In this document: one piece after another, positions 31,825 to 42,169 of the stretch
Numbering within the stretch: position 1 is the first letter of the stretch
How the letters are laid out: the number at the start of each line of letters is the position of its first letter
Assembly (NCBI GenBank): GCA_027859085.1
Contig: JAQIBJ010000047.1
Location: 1 to 64,000, forward strand
From: Mycoplasmatota bacterium
GTDB lineage: Bacteria; Bacillota_I; Bacilli_A; Izemoplasmatales; Hujiaoplasmataceae
DNA: 64,000 nucleotides
Direction: 5' to 3'
Made by a program: the position numbers and the translations under genes
The notes under the pieces: generated by a model
Told to the model about the DNA's origin: nothing
What the model saw: the letters and a program-made list of their open reading frames with translations, nothing else
Database searches by the model: none

Positions 31825-32804
31825 TGAAAGGTATTGTTATTGGGCAATATGTTCCTGGAAAAGGCTTCTTTTATAGAGTTGATCCCAGAACAAAAATTGT
31901 GGCTGTATTATTCTTGATGATTGGTACGTTCTTATTGAATGATATCTATCAAGTGATTGGTGCATTGTTATTAACTTTCATATTGTTGGTTATTGGTAAA
32001 ATTTCTTTCATCAAAGTGATGAAAGGCTTAAAACCGATACTAATTCTTTTGATATTTACATTTGTCTTTCAAATATTACTAAACAAAGAAGGCGCATTGG
32101 TATTAGATTCAAATTTGAATATTTCGTTAATCAATATAGCGTTTGTTATAGGTTTGTTTATTGTTTGGAGATTATTGGCAAAGTTTAAGAAATTTAATTT
32201 CTTATTGTTTATTGCTTTTATTGTTGGATCAATATTCCTATTTGCGAATGTGACCATCAGTGGCGATTATCTATTTACATCATTTAACTTTAGAATTTAC
32301 GAAAAAGGCATTGAAATGTCAATATTTGTTGTATTGAGATTATTAATTATTATTACTTTATCTACCATATTGACTTTAACAACAAAACCCACTGATTTAA
32401 CACAAGGGTTAGAAAGTTTATTAAGACCCCTGAAGAAGATTGGTTTTAACTCAGATGATTTTGCTTTGATTATATCAATTAGTTTAAGATACATTCCAAC
32501 CATCTTTGATGAAGCCAATAAGATTATGCAAGCACAAGCTTCTAGAGGCGCTGATTTCTCAGAAGGTAAATTGAAAGATAAACTAAAACAGGTCATTTCC
32601 CTATTAATACCGATGTTCATCATTGCCTTTATGCGAAGTGAAGAATTAGCAGATGCTATGGGTTCTAGAAATTTTATTCCAGGGAAACCAAGAACAAGAT
32701 TACATATTTTAGAGTATTCATATAGAGATGTTTTAGTCTCAATGTTTACAGTTGCTTTCTTTACAATTGCCTTATTATTAAGAATTAATGTATTGGGGTA
32801 TTAA
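31824..32804 (+). CDS. ecfT: ECF transporter transmembrane subunit T
   Basis: DPRTKIVAVLF; AQASRGADFSEGKLKDKLKQ; AMGSRNFIPGKPRTR. Confidence 0.93.
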   Translation: MKGIVIGQYVPGKGFFYRVDPRTKIVAVLFLMIGTFLLNDIYQVIGALLLTFILLVIGKISFIKVMKGLKPILILLIFTFVFQILLNKEGALVLDSNLNISLINIAFVIGLFIVWRLLAKFKKFNFLLFIAFIVGSIFLFANVTISGDYLFTSFNFRIYEKGIEMSIFVVLRLLIIITLSTILTLTTKPTDLTQGLESLLRPLKKIGFNSDDFALIISISLRYIPTIFDEANKIMQAQASRGADFSEGKLKDKLKQVISLLIPMFIIAFMRSEELADAMGSRNFIPGKPRTRLHILEYSYRDVLVSMFTVAFFTIALLLRINVLGY

Positions 32805-33758
32805 ATGTTTAATTTTAGCGATAAAGCAGCAATTAAAATAAATGATTTATTGATATTTGATCATGATAAAATCATTGAAAACATAAGCAAAAACCAAGCC
32901 TTATTCAAAGACTTGGTTTTAGACTATTCACCATCGAAACAGACAGCTTACGGTTATAATCGATTTGGTCATATGATTAAAATTTCTTATCGCGATGATA
33001 TGATTGAAAAGATTGTCTTGGTAACTGATAAACCAGAATATTTGAGGAAAAAATTAATTGTAAGTTATGATGGTTCAAACTTTTTTGGTTTTCAATACCA
33101 AAGTAAACATAGAACCATTCAAGGAGAAATCACAAAAGTTTTAAAAGAAATTAATCGAAGTGATGAGTTAATCCAAGGTGCATCAAGAACAGATACAGGT
33201 GTTCATGCATATGAGCAAGTATTACATTTTGATACAACGATGGATATTTCCAATGAGAAGTGGATAGAAATACTTAATCATCAACTACCCAATGATATCT
33301 TGGTAAAAGTGGTGGAAGATGTTCATCCATTGTTTCATTCAAGATATGATGTGTATAAGAAACGTTATGTATATAAAATTTCTTTGGATGAAATAAATCC
33401 ATTTTTAATTAATTACTATCACTTTGAAAAGTCATTAAATATTGAGATTATGAAAAAGAATATCAAGTATCTACTGGGTACACACGACTTTACTAGTTTT
33501 TCTAAATCAGCTGTAGATGATCCTTATAGAACGATTCATTATGCAGAAATCATAAAAAAAGACGGTGTATTATACATCGAAATAGAAGGAAATGGATTCT
33601 TAAGATATATGGTAAGAATTATTGTTGAATATTTATTGAAATTAGGAAAAGGTAAAACAAGTATGTCTATTAAAGATGTATTAGAAGTTAAATCTAGAAA
33701 GCATACAAATTCAATGGCGAAAGCTGAGGGTTTGTATTTGGAACATATAATATATTAA
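32805..33758 (+). CDS. truA: tRNA pseudouridine synthase A with about 78-aa N-terminal extension
   Basis: RKKLIVSYDGSNFFGFQYQ; GASRTDTGVHA; start of the translated region uncertain. Confidence 0.88.
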   Translation: MFNFSDKAAIKINDLLIFDHDKIIENISKNQALFKDLVLDYSPSKQTAYGYNRFGHMIKISYRDDMIEKIVLVTDKPEYLRKKLIVSYDGSNFFGFQYQSKHRTIQGEITKVLKEINRSDELIQGASRTDTGVHAYEQVLHFDTTMDISNEKWIEILNHQLPNDILVKVVEDVHPLFHSRYDVYKKRYVYKISLDEINPFLINYYHFEKSLNIEIMKKNIKYLLGTHDFTSFSKSAVDDPYRTIHYAEIIKKDGVLYIEIEGNGFLRYMVRIIVEYLLKLGKGKTSMSIKDVLEVKSRKHTNSMAKAEGLYLEHIIY

Positions 33759-33793
33759 CTTAGTGATAATCATTTTGATTATTTCTAATTCAT

Positions 33794-33824
33794 AAAAAAA
33801 AGAGATATTCAACATATCTCTTTT
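33794..33824. terminator. Bidirectional terminator between truA and znuB
   Basis: AGAGATAT-tcaac-ATATCTCTTTT with A-run upstream. Confidence 0.85.
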
Positions 33825-34695
33825 ATACTTTTCTTGATAAGTTTTTAATACGTCTTGCACTGATAATCCTTTTTGTTAATGCAACAATTAATAATATGAT
33901 GATATTTACAGAAACAATGGCTGCACCACTTGGTATTGTGAACGAGTAAGCCCCCCATAAACCAACAAGCACTGATAGTTCTGAAAATATAATTGAAATA
34001 ATAACTGTGGATTTATAAGACCACCCGATTCTCATTCCAGCAGCGACTGGTATAACCATCATTGAAGATATCAATAATACTCCTGCAGCTTCCAATAGTA
34101 CAGAAACAACAATGGATAACATAACCATGAAAATTATTTGAAATATATTAACATTAATGCCTAAGAATTTAGCATTCGTTTCGTCAAAACTGACGGCGAC
34201 TATTTTCTTGCCAAATAAGATAAATAATAGTGAAACGATGAATAATGTAATGAAAATTAAATATATATAATAATTTGTAACGGTTAGAATTGAACCAAAT
34301 AAGTATTCATATAATGAACCTGTTTTACTAGCTAATGAAAAGAATATGGCACTTAATGCAGCACCTAAACTCATAACAATAACCATGGATATTTCTTTAT
34401 AGTTCTTATAAGAACGCCGGAAAAACTCAATTAGCAATCCGCCAATAACAGAGAAGATAATCCCTAGATAAAGCGGTTTTTCGAAAAAATAAGAAAAGCC
34501 AATTGAGCTTAAGAATAAACTAACTGAGATACCCACTAATGAAAAGTGGCCCAAGGTATCTGCAATAAACGATAATCTTCTTACAACCACTATAGACCCT
34601 AATAAAGGGGCTAGGATACCAAGCATAAAACCAGCGGCTAAGGCTCTTAACATAAAATCTTGTTGGAAGAGATCAGTAATGAATGATAAGAACAT
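33823..34695 (-). CDS. znuB: Metal (Zn/Mn) ABC transporter permease
   Basis: ABC-3 family: GSIVVVRRLSFIADTLGHFSLVGISVSL; AAGVLLISSMMVIPVAAG. Confidence 0.87.
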   Translation of the reverse strand: MFLSFITDLFQQDFMLRALAAGFMLGILAPLLGSIVVVRRLSFIADTLGHFSLVGISVSLFLSSIGFSYFFEKPLYLGIIFSVIGGLLIEFFRRSYKNYKEISMVIVMSLGAALSAIFFSLASKTGSLYEYLFGSILTVTNYYIYLIFITLFIVSLLFILFGKKIVAVSFDETNAKFLGINVNIFQIIFMVMLSIVVSVLLEAAGVLLISSMMVIPVAAGMRIGWSYKSTVIISIIFSELSVLVGLWGAYSFTIPSGAAIVSVNIIILLIVALTKRIISARRIKNLSRKV

Positions 34696-34697
34696 AA

Positions 34698-35366
34698 TTA
34701 TTCATCTCCTCCTTCAGTAGAATGTTGTCTTGTTGAAAAATTATTGGTTGAATCAGCATACATTTCCAACACATGAGTATAGTGTAGGTGTTCCATACTA
34801 TCACTATGTGTGATAAGAATAATCGTAATGCCTTGTTTATTTAATGCTTCTATGGTTTCATAGAAGAACGTTTTATTTTGTTTGTCTATTGAAGCGGTGG
34901 GTTCATCAAGAATCAAAACTTCAGGGTTGTTTAACATAGCTCTTACAATAAAGACACGTTGTAATTGACCGCCGGATAAAGAGTTGATGTTTTGGTTTTG
35001 AATATTAAATATCTTCATTTGGTCAAGTAGTTTCAATCTTGTTTGAACACTAACATTGTTTGCACTTGAGACATTTAGCAATTCAGATACGGTGATGGGA
35101 AATTCATAGTTAAAACCATCAAAAGTTTGACTGACATATCCAAACTTGGGCCACTTCTTAAAAGCGGTAATATCTGTTTCGTCTAAAAAGATACTACCAG
35201 GTTTTACGTCGTTTATACCAAGTAAGCATTTGATAAAAGTTGATTTTCCCGAACCATTTTTACCCTTTATGACTAAATAATCACCTTGATTTAAGGTGAG
35301 GCTTAGATTTTTAATGACTGTTTTAATGCCATAACCGAATGTTAATTTGTTAATATATATTTGCAT
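34698..35366 (-). CDS. znuC: Metal (Zn/Mn) ABC transporter ATP-binding protein
   Basis: GKNGSGKST; LSGGQLQRVFIVRAMLNNPEVLILDEPTASID. Confidence 0.87.
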   Translation of the reverse strand: MQIYINKLTFGYGIKTVIKNLSLTLNQGDYLVIKGKNGSGKSTFIKCLLGINDVKPGSIFLDETDITAFKKWPKFGYVSQTFDGFNYEFPITVSELLNVSSANNVSVQTRLKLLDQMKIFNIQNQNINSLSGGQLQRVFIVRAMLNNPEVLILDEPTASIDKQNKTFFYETIEALNKQGITIILITHSDSMEHLHYTHVLEMYADSTNNFSTRQHSTEGGDE

Positions 35367-35475
35367 ATCGAACCATCCTCAAAATTAATTGTATCATATT
35401 ACTCAATCTTATTAAATAATTATGTTTAAAAAATATGTTATTTATGAGATAATATAACAATAAGCAGGTGATGAA

Positions 35476-36096
35476 ATGAAAGGAAAATTTATTACATTTG
35501 AAGGCACTGAAGGTTCCGGAAAAACTTCTGTCATCAAAGAGATAAAAACACATTATGAAAACTTAGGATTTAAGATTTTAACAACAAGAGAACCCGGTGG
35601 TATTAGAATCTCTGAACAAATTCGTTCAATCCTTTTAGATAAAAACAACCAAGAAATGGATCCAAGAACAGAAGCATTACTTTTTGCGGCTGCGAGACGT
35701 CAACATGTTGTTGAAAAGATTCTACCAGCATTAGAAGAAGGTTATGTTGTTATTTGCGATAGATTTGTTGATAGTTCATTGATTTATCAAGGGGATGCTA
35801 GAGGTATCGGTGTTGATAAAGTTTATGATATAAACTACTTTGCAATTGAAGAAGCTTTACCAGATTTAACAATCTTTGTCGATGTTCGACCTGAAGTGGG
35901 ATTGGAAAGAGTTTTTTCAACGCCCAATAGAGAAGTCAATCGATTAGACCTTGAAAGTTTAGAGTTCCATAAGAAAATCTATAAGGGATATTTAGGTTTG
36001 GTTGAAAAATATGATAGAATAAAGAAGGTCAATGGTGAGAATCCGCTTGATAAAGTGGTTAATGATACCATTGCTTTAATTGACCAAATTTTGTAG
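35476..36096 (+). CDS. tmk: Thymidylate kinase
   Basis: FITFEGTEGSGKTS; TTREPGGIRISEQIR; DRFVDSSLIYQG. Confidence 0.97.
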   Translation: MKGKFITFEGTEGSGKTSVIKEIKTHYENLGFKILTTREPGGIRISEQIRSILLDKNNQEMDPRTEALLFAAARRQHVVEKILPALEEGYVVICDRFVDSSLIYQGDARGIGVDKVYDINYFAIEEALPDLTIFVDVRPEVGLERVFSTPNREVNRLDLESLEFHKKIYKGYLGLVEKYDRIKKVNGENPLDKVVNDTIALIDQIL

Positions 36097-36105
36097 GAGG
36101 AGCAT

Positions 36106-37137
36106 ATGAGTTATAAGTCATGGGATGAGATTGCACTTGAACAAAAAGTGCCGGCTAAATTATTAAAAAACCATATTCATTTAAATAGATTAAACCATGC
36201 TTATATCTTTGAAGGCGTTAAAGGTACTAGAAAAGCTGAAATCGCTGAATTTTTTTCAAAAGCAATTATGTGTAACAATAAAGATGATTCTGAGAATCCT
36301 TGTCATGAATGTGACAATTGTAAAAGAATTGATTCTGGGGTTCATCCAAATATGTTTATTGTTAAACCTGATGGACAAATGATTAAAAAAGAACAAATTA
36401 AATCATTGATTGAAGAGTTTTCTAAAACCTCTTTAGAATCAGGCCCAAGAATTAACATTATTTATGAAGCAGATAAGTTTAATCTATCTTCAGCCAATGC
36501 ATTGTTAAAAACAATGGAAGAACCTGGAGAAGATATTTATCAAATTATGATTACAGAAAATGTTCAAGCACTTCTTCCAACGATTAAATCAAGAGGGGAA
36601 AAGATTCATTTTAAAGAATTGGATAGAGATATTATTAAAGATAAACTCCAATCTTTAGGCATTGATGCATCTTATGCAAATCCAATTAGTCAATATACTT
36701 CAGACATCTCAGCTGCGATAGAAATTGCCAATGACGGTTTGATGATTGAATTAATTGATTTGGTGATTGACGTATATGAATCAATGGAAGATAATAAAAA
36801 ATCTGTAATTATTACATTTTTAGAAAATGGAGGAAAAGTTATCTCTGAACAATCTAGAGCTGAATTTTTTCTTGATTTAATGATTATTTTTCAAAAAGAC
36901 ATTATTCAATCTAAATTAAAAAATGAGCATTTATGTTTCTATAATCATCATTTTTTGATAGAGAATTTAGCAAAAAAACTTGATTTAAATAAAGCAAAAA
37001 ACCATTTAGAAAAATTGTTGGAACTCTCAAAGAGAATAAAATACAATATTAATATGCCGTTGGCATTTAATCAATTACTAATGGTTTTGGAAAGAGGTTA
37101 TAAAAATGCAACACAAAGTCGTCGCAATCCAATTTAA
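36106..37137 (+). CDS. holB: DNA polymerase III subunit delta'
   Basis: HAYIFEGVKGTRK; C..CDNCKRIDSGVHPN; LLKTMEEPGEDIY; synteny with tmk. Confidence 0.92.
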   Translation: MSYKSWDEIALEQKVPAKLLKNHIHLNRLNHAYIFEGVKGTRKAEIAEFFSKAIMCNNKDDSENPCHECDNCKRIDSGVHPNMFIVKPDGQMIKKEQIKSLIEEFSKTSLESGPRINIIYEADKFNLSSANALLKTMEEPGEDIYQIMITENVQALLPTIKSRGEKIHFKELDRDIIKDKLQSLGIDASYANPISQYTSDISAAIEIANDGLMIELIDLVIDVYESMEDNKKSVIITFLENGGKVISEQSRAEFFLDLMIIFQKDIIQSKLKNEHLCFYNHHFLIENLAKKLDLNKAKNHLEKLLELSKRIKYNINMPLAFNQLLMVLERGYKNATQSRRNPI

Positions 37138-37951
37138 TTACCTAGGAAAAAAATATTATTTTTCATCAAATGATTTGGATCTAAATAGAAATGATTATGT
37201 GGTTGTGGAAACAATTAGAGGTTTTGAACTTGGTGAAGTTATATCAGATATCATTGATATCAGTGAAAAAGATTTGGTATCACCACTTAAACCTGTTTTA
37301 CGTATCGCAACCCCTGAAGATATAGAAGCGTTTAAACAAAACATGATTGATCAAACACCTATTCTTGATTTGACCGAAGATTTAGTGAAGAAACATAAGC
37401 TTGATATGAAGTTGTTAAATTCAGAATATACATTAGACCGATCTAAACTTATTATTTATTTTACCTCTGATGGTCGAGTTGATTTTAGAGAATTGGTTAA
37501 AGACTTAGCCAATGAGTTCCATGTGCGCATTGAACTGCGTCAGGTTGGCGCAAGAGACGGTGCAAAGATAATTGGCGGTATTGGACCATGTGGAATGCAA
37601 ACGTGTTGCACAAGGTTTTTAAGAGAGTTTGAGCCAGTCACTATTAAGATGGCAAAAACTCAAAATCTTTCATTAAATCCAAGCAATATTTCTGGATTAT
37701 GTGGAAAACTTTTATGCTGTATTCGTTATGAAAACGAGAATTATAAAAACTTTAAAGCAGAAACACCTAATGTTGATTCATTGGTATGGACAAAAGATGG
37801 TCAAGGTAAAGTATTGAAAATTAATTACAGTGAACAAAGTGTGACAGTTATGTTTACACCAGATGATAAAAATACTTATCACATGAGTGATGTGGCTATG
37901 AAAAAAGAAGACTTAGATATTGAAGAAGAATTATCGAGTTTAGAGGATTAA
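37106..37951 (+). CDS. ricT: PSP1-domain protein RicT
   Basis: GGIGPCGMQTCCTRFLREFEPVTIKMAKTQNLSLNPSNISGLCGKLLCCIRYE. Confidence 0.95.
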   Translation: MQHKVVAIQFNYLGKKYYFSSNDLDLNRNDYVVVETIRGFELGEVISDIIDISEKDLVSPLKPVLRIATPEDIEAFKQNMIDQTPILDLTEDLVKKHKLDMKLLNSEYTLDRSKLIIYFTSDGRVDFRELVKDLANEFHVRIELRQVGARDGAKIIGGIGPCGMQTCCTRFLREFEPVTIKMAKTQNLSLNPSNISGLCGKLLCCIRYENENYKNFKAETPNVDSLVWTKDGQGKVLKINYSEQSVTVMFTPDDKNTYHMSDVAMKKEDLDIEEELSSLED

Positions 37952-37953
37952 TC

Positions 37954-38709
37954 ATGTCTCAGGTTTACACGCATGATCTATTGGCCTATGATGGCTTGAA
38001 AATAAAACAAACGGATGGTTTGTTTAAATTTTCCATTGATTCTTTGTTATTGGGTGATTTTGTAAGAATCAATCCGAGAACTAAAAAAATTATTGATCTA
38101 GGTTGCGGATTGGGACCGGTTAGTTTTTATTTATCTTTGAAAACAAAAGCACATATTACAGGTGTGGATATTCAAGAAGATGTAATTGAACTTGCAAAAG
38201 AATCAATGAAAATTAATCATCTTGAAGATCAAATTACATTTATACACGAGGATATAAAAAAAGTTTATCAACAATTTCAAACGAATCAATTTGATATTGT
38301 TGTTTGTAATCCGCCGTTTTATAAAACAACTGAAAGAAACCAACAAAATGATCTTGAGTCTTTACAAATCGCAAGACATGAAGTGTTATTAAACTTAGAA
38401 GAACTTTTTTCAGCAACAAAAAGGCTCTTATCAAATGGTGGTATGTTTTACTTCATTCATAGAGTTGAAAGAATGGATGAAATCATATTGGAACTATACA
38501 AACAAAATTTTGTTGTTAAAAGATTGCGTTTTGTTTACACAAAACCTAATAAGCCTGCCAAAATGTTACTTGTTGAAGCCAGGTTTAACGGTTCTATGGG
38601 TTCTTTAGAAATTGAAGAGCCTTTATATATTTATGATGAAAATACTGAATACACAAAAGACATTTTAGATATTTTTCATCTAGGAGATGAAAATTATGAA
38701 AATCATTAA
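37954..38709 (+). CDS. tRNA1(Val)-type adenine N6-methyltransferase (YabB/TrmN6-like)
   Basis: IIDLGCGLGPVSFYLS; VVCNPPFYK (NPPY-type motif); synteny. Confidence 0.88.
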   Translation: MSQVYTHDLLAYDGLKIKQTDGLFKFSIDSLLLGDFVRINPRTKKIIDLGCGLGPVSFYLSLKTKAHITGVDIQEDVIELAKESMKINHLEDQITFIHEDIKKVYQQFQTNQFDIVVCNPPFYKTTERNQQNDLESLQIARHEVLLNLEELFSATKRLLSNGGMFYFIHRVERMDEIILELYKQNFVVKRLRFVYTKPNKPAKMLLVEARFNGSMGSLEIEEPLYIYDENTEYTKDILDIFHLGDENYENH

Positions 38710-39550
38710 GCATTATCAAAATGATAATCCAACTTTATATTTAGTACCCACACCAATAGGTAACTTAGAAGATATTACCTTTAGAGCTTTAAATATATTA
38801 AAAGAAGTGGATATAGTCTTTGCTGAAGATACGAGAACTTCAAGAAAACTATTTACACATTTTGATATAAAAACAAAAATGGATTCATATCATGATCATA
38901 ATGAAGAACAAAAGATGAATGTGCTCATTGAAAAATTAATCAGTGGGAAGAATATAGCGTTGATCAGTGATGCGGGGATGCCATTAATCAGTGACCCAGG
39001 ATATCATTTGGTTCAAAAAGCTATTGAAAAAGATTTTAATGTGGTTGCTTTGCCAGGCGCCAATGCTTTATTACCTGCATTGATTATGTCTGGGATAAAG
39101 ACACAACCATTTGTTTTTTTAGGGTTTTTAGATAATAAAATTAAAAAAAGACACGAGATGATTGAAAGAGTGAAGTATTATCCAGAAACATTAATATTTT
39201 ATGAATCAATCCATCGAGTAAAAGATACAGTAAAAGATTTATTCAATGTATTAGGTGATAGACAATTTACAATCGCTAGAGAAATATCAAAATCTTATGA
39301 AGAAACCATACGTGGTAAATTATCTGAATATGATGAATTAAAAGACTTGAAAGGTGAACTTGTTTTGATTGTGGAAGGTTATACAGGAGAATTAATGGAT
39401 GATAAATTAACTATTATTGAACAAGTTGATTATTTTATTAAACAAGGATTGAAAAAAACAGAAGCAATGAAAAAAGTTTCTCAGATGACACAAATACCTA
39501 AAAATAAAATTTATCAAGAATATTTACATAATAAAATCAAGGAGGAATAG
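38687..39550 (+). CDS. rsmI: 16S rRNA (cytidine-2'-O)-methyltransferase RsmI
   Basis: PTLYLVPTPIGNLEDITFRAL; ALISDAGMPLISDPGY; GANALLPAL. Confidence 0.97.
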   Translation: MKIMKIIKHYQNDNPTLYLVPTPIGNLEDITFRALNILKEVDIVFAEDTRTSRKLFTHFDIKTKMDSYHDHNEEQKMNVLIEKLISGKNIALISDAGMPLISDPGYHLVQKAIEKDFNVVALPGANALLPALIMSGIKTQPFVFLGFLDNKIKKRHEMIERVKYYPETLIFYESIHRVKDTVKDLFNVLGDRQFTIAREISKSYEETIRGKLSEYDELKDLKGELVLIVEGYTGELMDDKLTIIEQVDYFIKQGLKKTEAMKKVSQMTQIPKNKIYQEYLHNKIKEE

Positions 39551-39554
39551 TATA

Positions 39555-40094
39555 ATGAAATTTGCATGTTTATTAGCGGATGGCTTTGAAGATGTTGAAG
39601 CGCTAGCATCAAGTGCTTTATTAAGACGCGCAGGTTTTACAGTTGATTTTTATTCTGTATATAATCAAAAAAAAGTGACTGGTGCATATAAAACTGTTGT
39701 CACAGATATCCAATATATGAAAAAATTAAATGTAGACAATTATGATGGATTATTTATTCCTGGTGGAAAAGCAACGTTTAAAATAAGAGATGAACAATCA
39801 GTTAAAGAAGTTGCTAAAGCATTTGATCAAAAGGAAAAATGGATGCTTGCCTTGTGCGCAGCACCTACAGTTTATGGCTTGCTTGGATTACTGGATGGCA
39901 AAAAATATATATCTTATCCAGGGACTGAAAACGAAATGGGAAAAGCCATAAGAGTAGATGAAAAAGCCATAAGAGATGGTAGATATATAACCTCAAGAAG
40001 CGCAGGCACAGTTTATGATTTTGTTTTTGAAATCATCAAAGCAATTAAAGGTGAAGAGGCTTTAAATAAATTCAAAGAAAATATAGTATATTAA
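39555..40094 (+). CDS. DJ-1/PfpI family protein
   Basis: LLADGFEDVEALA; GLFIPGGKATFKIRD; ALCAAPTVYG. Confidence 0.92.
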   Translation: MKFACLLADGFEDVEALASSALLRRAGFTVDFYSVYNQKKVTGAYKTVVTDIQYMKKLNVDNYDGLFIPGGKATFKIRDEQSVKEVAKAFDQKEKWMLALCAAPTVYGLLGLLDGKKYISYPGTENEMGKAIRVDEKAIRDGRYITSRSAGTVYDFVFEIIKAIKGEEALNKFKENIVY

Positions 40095-40107
40095 CGAGGT
40101 GGAAAGA

Positions 40108-42057
40108 TTGAAGACATTTTATATTACAACACCAATCTATTATCCGAGCGGTAAGTACCACATAGGTTCTGCTTACACGACTTGTTTATGTGATAGTGTC
40201 AAAAAATACAAACAATTACAAAATTATGATGCAAGATTTCTAACAGGAAATGATGAGCATGGTCAAAAAATGGCTGAGGCTGCAAGCGATAATGGTCGAA
40301 CACCACAAGAACATGTTGATTATATGGCAAAGTTATCTAAAGAATTATGGTCAACGTTAAAAATTGATTATGATGATTTTATAAGAACAACTGAAGAACG
40401 GCACGAAAGTGTTGTTGAAAAAATATTTGAAAAACTTTTAGCAAATGATGATATTTATTTAGGAGAATATTCAGGACATTATTGTTTGTCTTGTGAAGCA
40501 TATTTTACTGAAACTCAATTGTTAGAAGGAAATATTTGTCCAGATTGTGGACGAGAAACAAAAATCCTTAAAGAAGAAACATATTTTTTAAGACTGTCTA
40601 AATATTCTGATCGTCTATTAAAATATATTGAAGATAATCCAGATTTTATTTTCCCTGAATCAAGAAAGAACGAAGTTGTTCAGTTTGTAAAATCAGGGTT
40701 AAATGATTTAAGTGTTTCAAGAACAGCTTTTGATTGGGGTGTGAAAGTTAAATCCAATCCAAAACATGTTATTTATGTTTGGATTGATGCTTTAAGCAAT
40801 TACATTACATCTTTAGGTTATGGTTCAAGTAAAGATGACTTGTTCCAAAAATATTGGATGAATGGTGATGAAGTGGTTCATGTTGTTGGGAAAGACATTC
40901 TAAGGTTTCATGCCATTTATTGGCCAATTATGTTAATGGCTTTAGACTTACCGATAAAATTTAGATTATTTGCCCATGGTTGGTATATGATGAAAGATGG
41001 CAAAATGTCTAAATCAAAAGGCAATGTGATTTATCCAGAACAATTGGTTGAGGCTTATGGGTTGGATGCATTTAGATATTATATTGTTAGAGAATTGTCT
41101 TATGGACATGATGGTGAATTTACTCCTGAAGATTATATTAAAAGAATTAATACAGACTTGGTAAATGATTATGCCAATCTAGTATCAAGAACCATTTCAA
41201 TGGTGAATAAGTACTTTGATGGAACTGTAAAAAACGCTAAGCATGATCATGATTATAAGAAGTTTGAGTTAGAACTAGAAGAAACATCTAAGCATATTTT
41301 TGAACAATACCAACAAGCGATGGATGAATTTAAAATGGCAGAAGCTTTGTCAGAAATATCTGCATTGGTTAAAAGAACTAATAAATTGATTGATGATACA
41401 TTCCCTTGGGATTTAGCAAAAGACGATTCTAAAAAAGATGTATTAGAATCAGTGATGTATCATTTGCTCGAAAGTATTCGTTTAATTACAATTCTTTATC
41501 AACCATTTTTATTAGAAACAACACCTAAAGTGTTTGAAGGATTAAATGTCGGTGAAGGATTAAGAGTTTTTACAAGTTATAAATTTGGTGAAAAATCAGT
41601 TTATCAAGTTGTAAAAAAATTACCTCATTTATTCCCTAGATTAGATGTTGAAAAAGAAAGTGAAAAGATTAAGGTAATGATGGAATCGAACAAACCAAAA
41701 GAAGAAGAAAAAAGAGTATTTGATATGAAATCTGAAATCGAATATGATGATTTTTCAAAATTGGATTTGATTGTTGGTCATATTGATGATGCAAAAGCAC
41801 ATCCGAACGCAGACAAGTTGTTGGTGTTTGATGTGAATACTGGTGATAAAGTAAGAACAATTGTTTCGGGAATTGCAAAATTCTATAAACCGGAAGACTT
41901 GAAAAATACAAATGTGATGGTTGTTGTAAACCTAAAACCAGTAAAATTAAGAGGTATCTTAAGTGAAGGAATGATCTTAAGTGCTGAGGATAAGGATGGA
42001 AATTTGAAGGTTATTGAGTTAAATAATGAATTAGAACCTGGCGATAAAATTAGTTAA
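40108..42057 (+). CDS. metG: Methionyl-tRNA synthetase
   Basis: KTFYITTPIYYPSGKYHIGSAYTT; KMSKSKGNVI; C-terminal tRNA-binding domain; likely TTG start 40108. Confidence 0.97.
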   Translation: MKTFYITTPIYYPSGKYHIGSAYTTCLCDSVKKYKQLQNYDARFLTGNDEHGQKMAEAASDNGRTPQEHVDYMAKLSKELWSTLKIDYDDFIRTTEERHESVVEKIFEKLLANDDIYLGEYSGHYCLSCEAYFTETQLLEGNICPDCGRETKILKEETYFLRLSKYSDRLLKYIEDNPDFIFPESRKNEVVQFVKSGLNDLSVSRTAFDWGVKVKSNPKHVIYVWIDALSNYITSLGYGSSKDDLFQKYWMNGDEVVHVVGKDILRFHAIYWPIMLMALDLPIKFRLFAHGWYMMKDGKMSKSKGNVIYPEQLVEAYGLDAFRYYIVRELSYGHDGEFTPEDYIKRINTDLVNDYANLVSRTISMVNKYFDGTVKNAKHDHDYKKFELELEETSKHIFEQYQQAMDEFKMAEALSEISALVKRTNKLIDDTFPWDLAKDDSKKDVLESVMYHLLESIRLITILYQPFLLETTPKVFEGLNVGEGLRVFTSYKFGEKSVYQVVKKLPHLFPRLDVEKESEKIKVMMESNKPKEEEKRVFDMKSEIEYDDFSKLDLIVGHIDDAKAHPNADKLLVFDVNTGDKVRTIVSGIAKFYKPEDLKNTNVMVVVNLKPVKLRGILSEGMILSAEDKDGNLKVIELNNELEPGDKIS

Positions 42058-42077
42058 CAAAGCGTCGAATATATCTG

Positions 42078-42106
42078 TTGACTTAATCACGCCTAAGTGA
42101 TATTAT
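42078..42106 (+). promoter_or_regulatory. Promoter of rplM-rpsI
   Basis: TTGACT (42078-42083), 17-nt spacer, TATTAT (42101-42106). Confidence 0.75.
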
Positions 42107-42111
42107 ATTAC

Positions 42112-42169
42112 AGGTACATTTTTATTTTATATAACCCACTAGCTCTTTAATATCTTAAGGAGGTATAAA
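42112..42169 (+). ncRNA. Candidate L13 (rplM) mRNA leader
   Basis: TATAACCCACTAGCTCTTTAATATCTTAAGGAGG: AACCCAC-n-AGCTC motif resembling Firmicutes rplM leaders. Confidence 0.5.

Noticed and set aside
35367-35475. Zur or MntR operator in the znuC-tmk divergent region
   Set aside because: AT-rich palindromic stretches are present but no clear consensus operator; too weak to call
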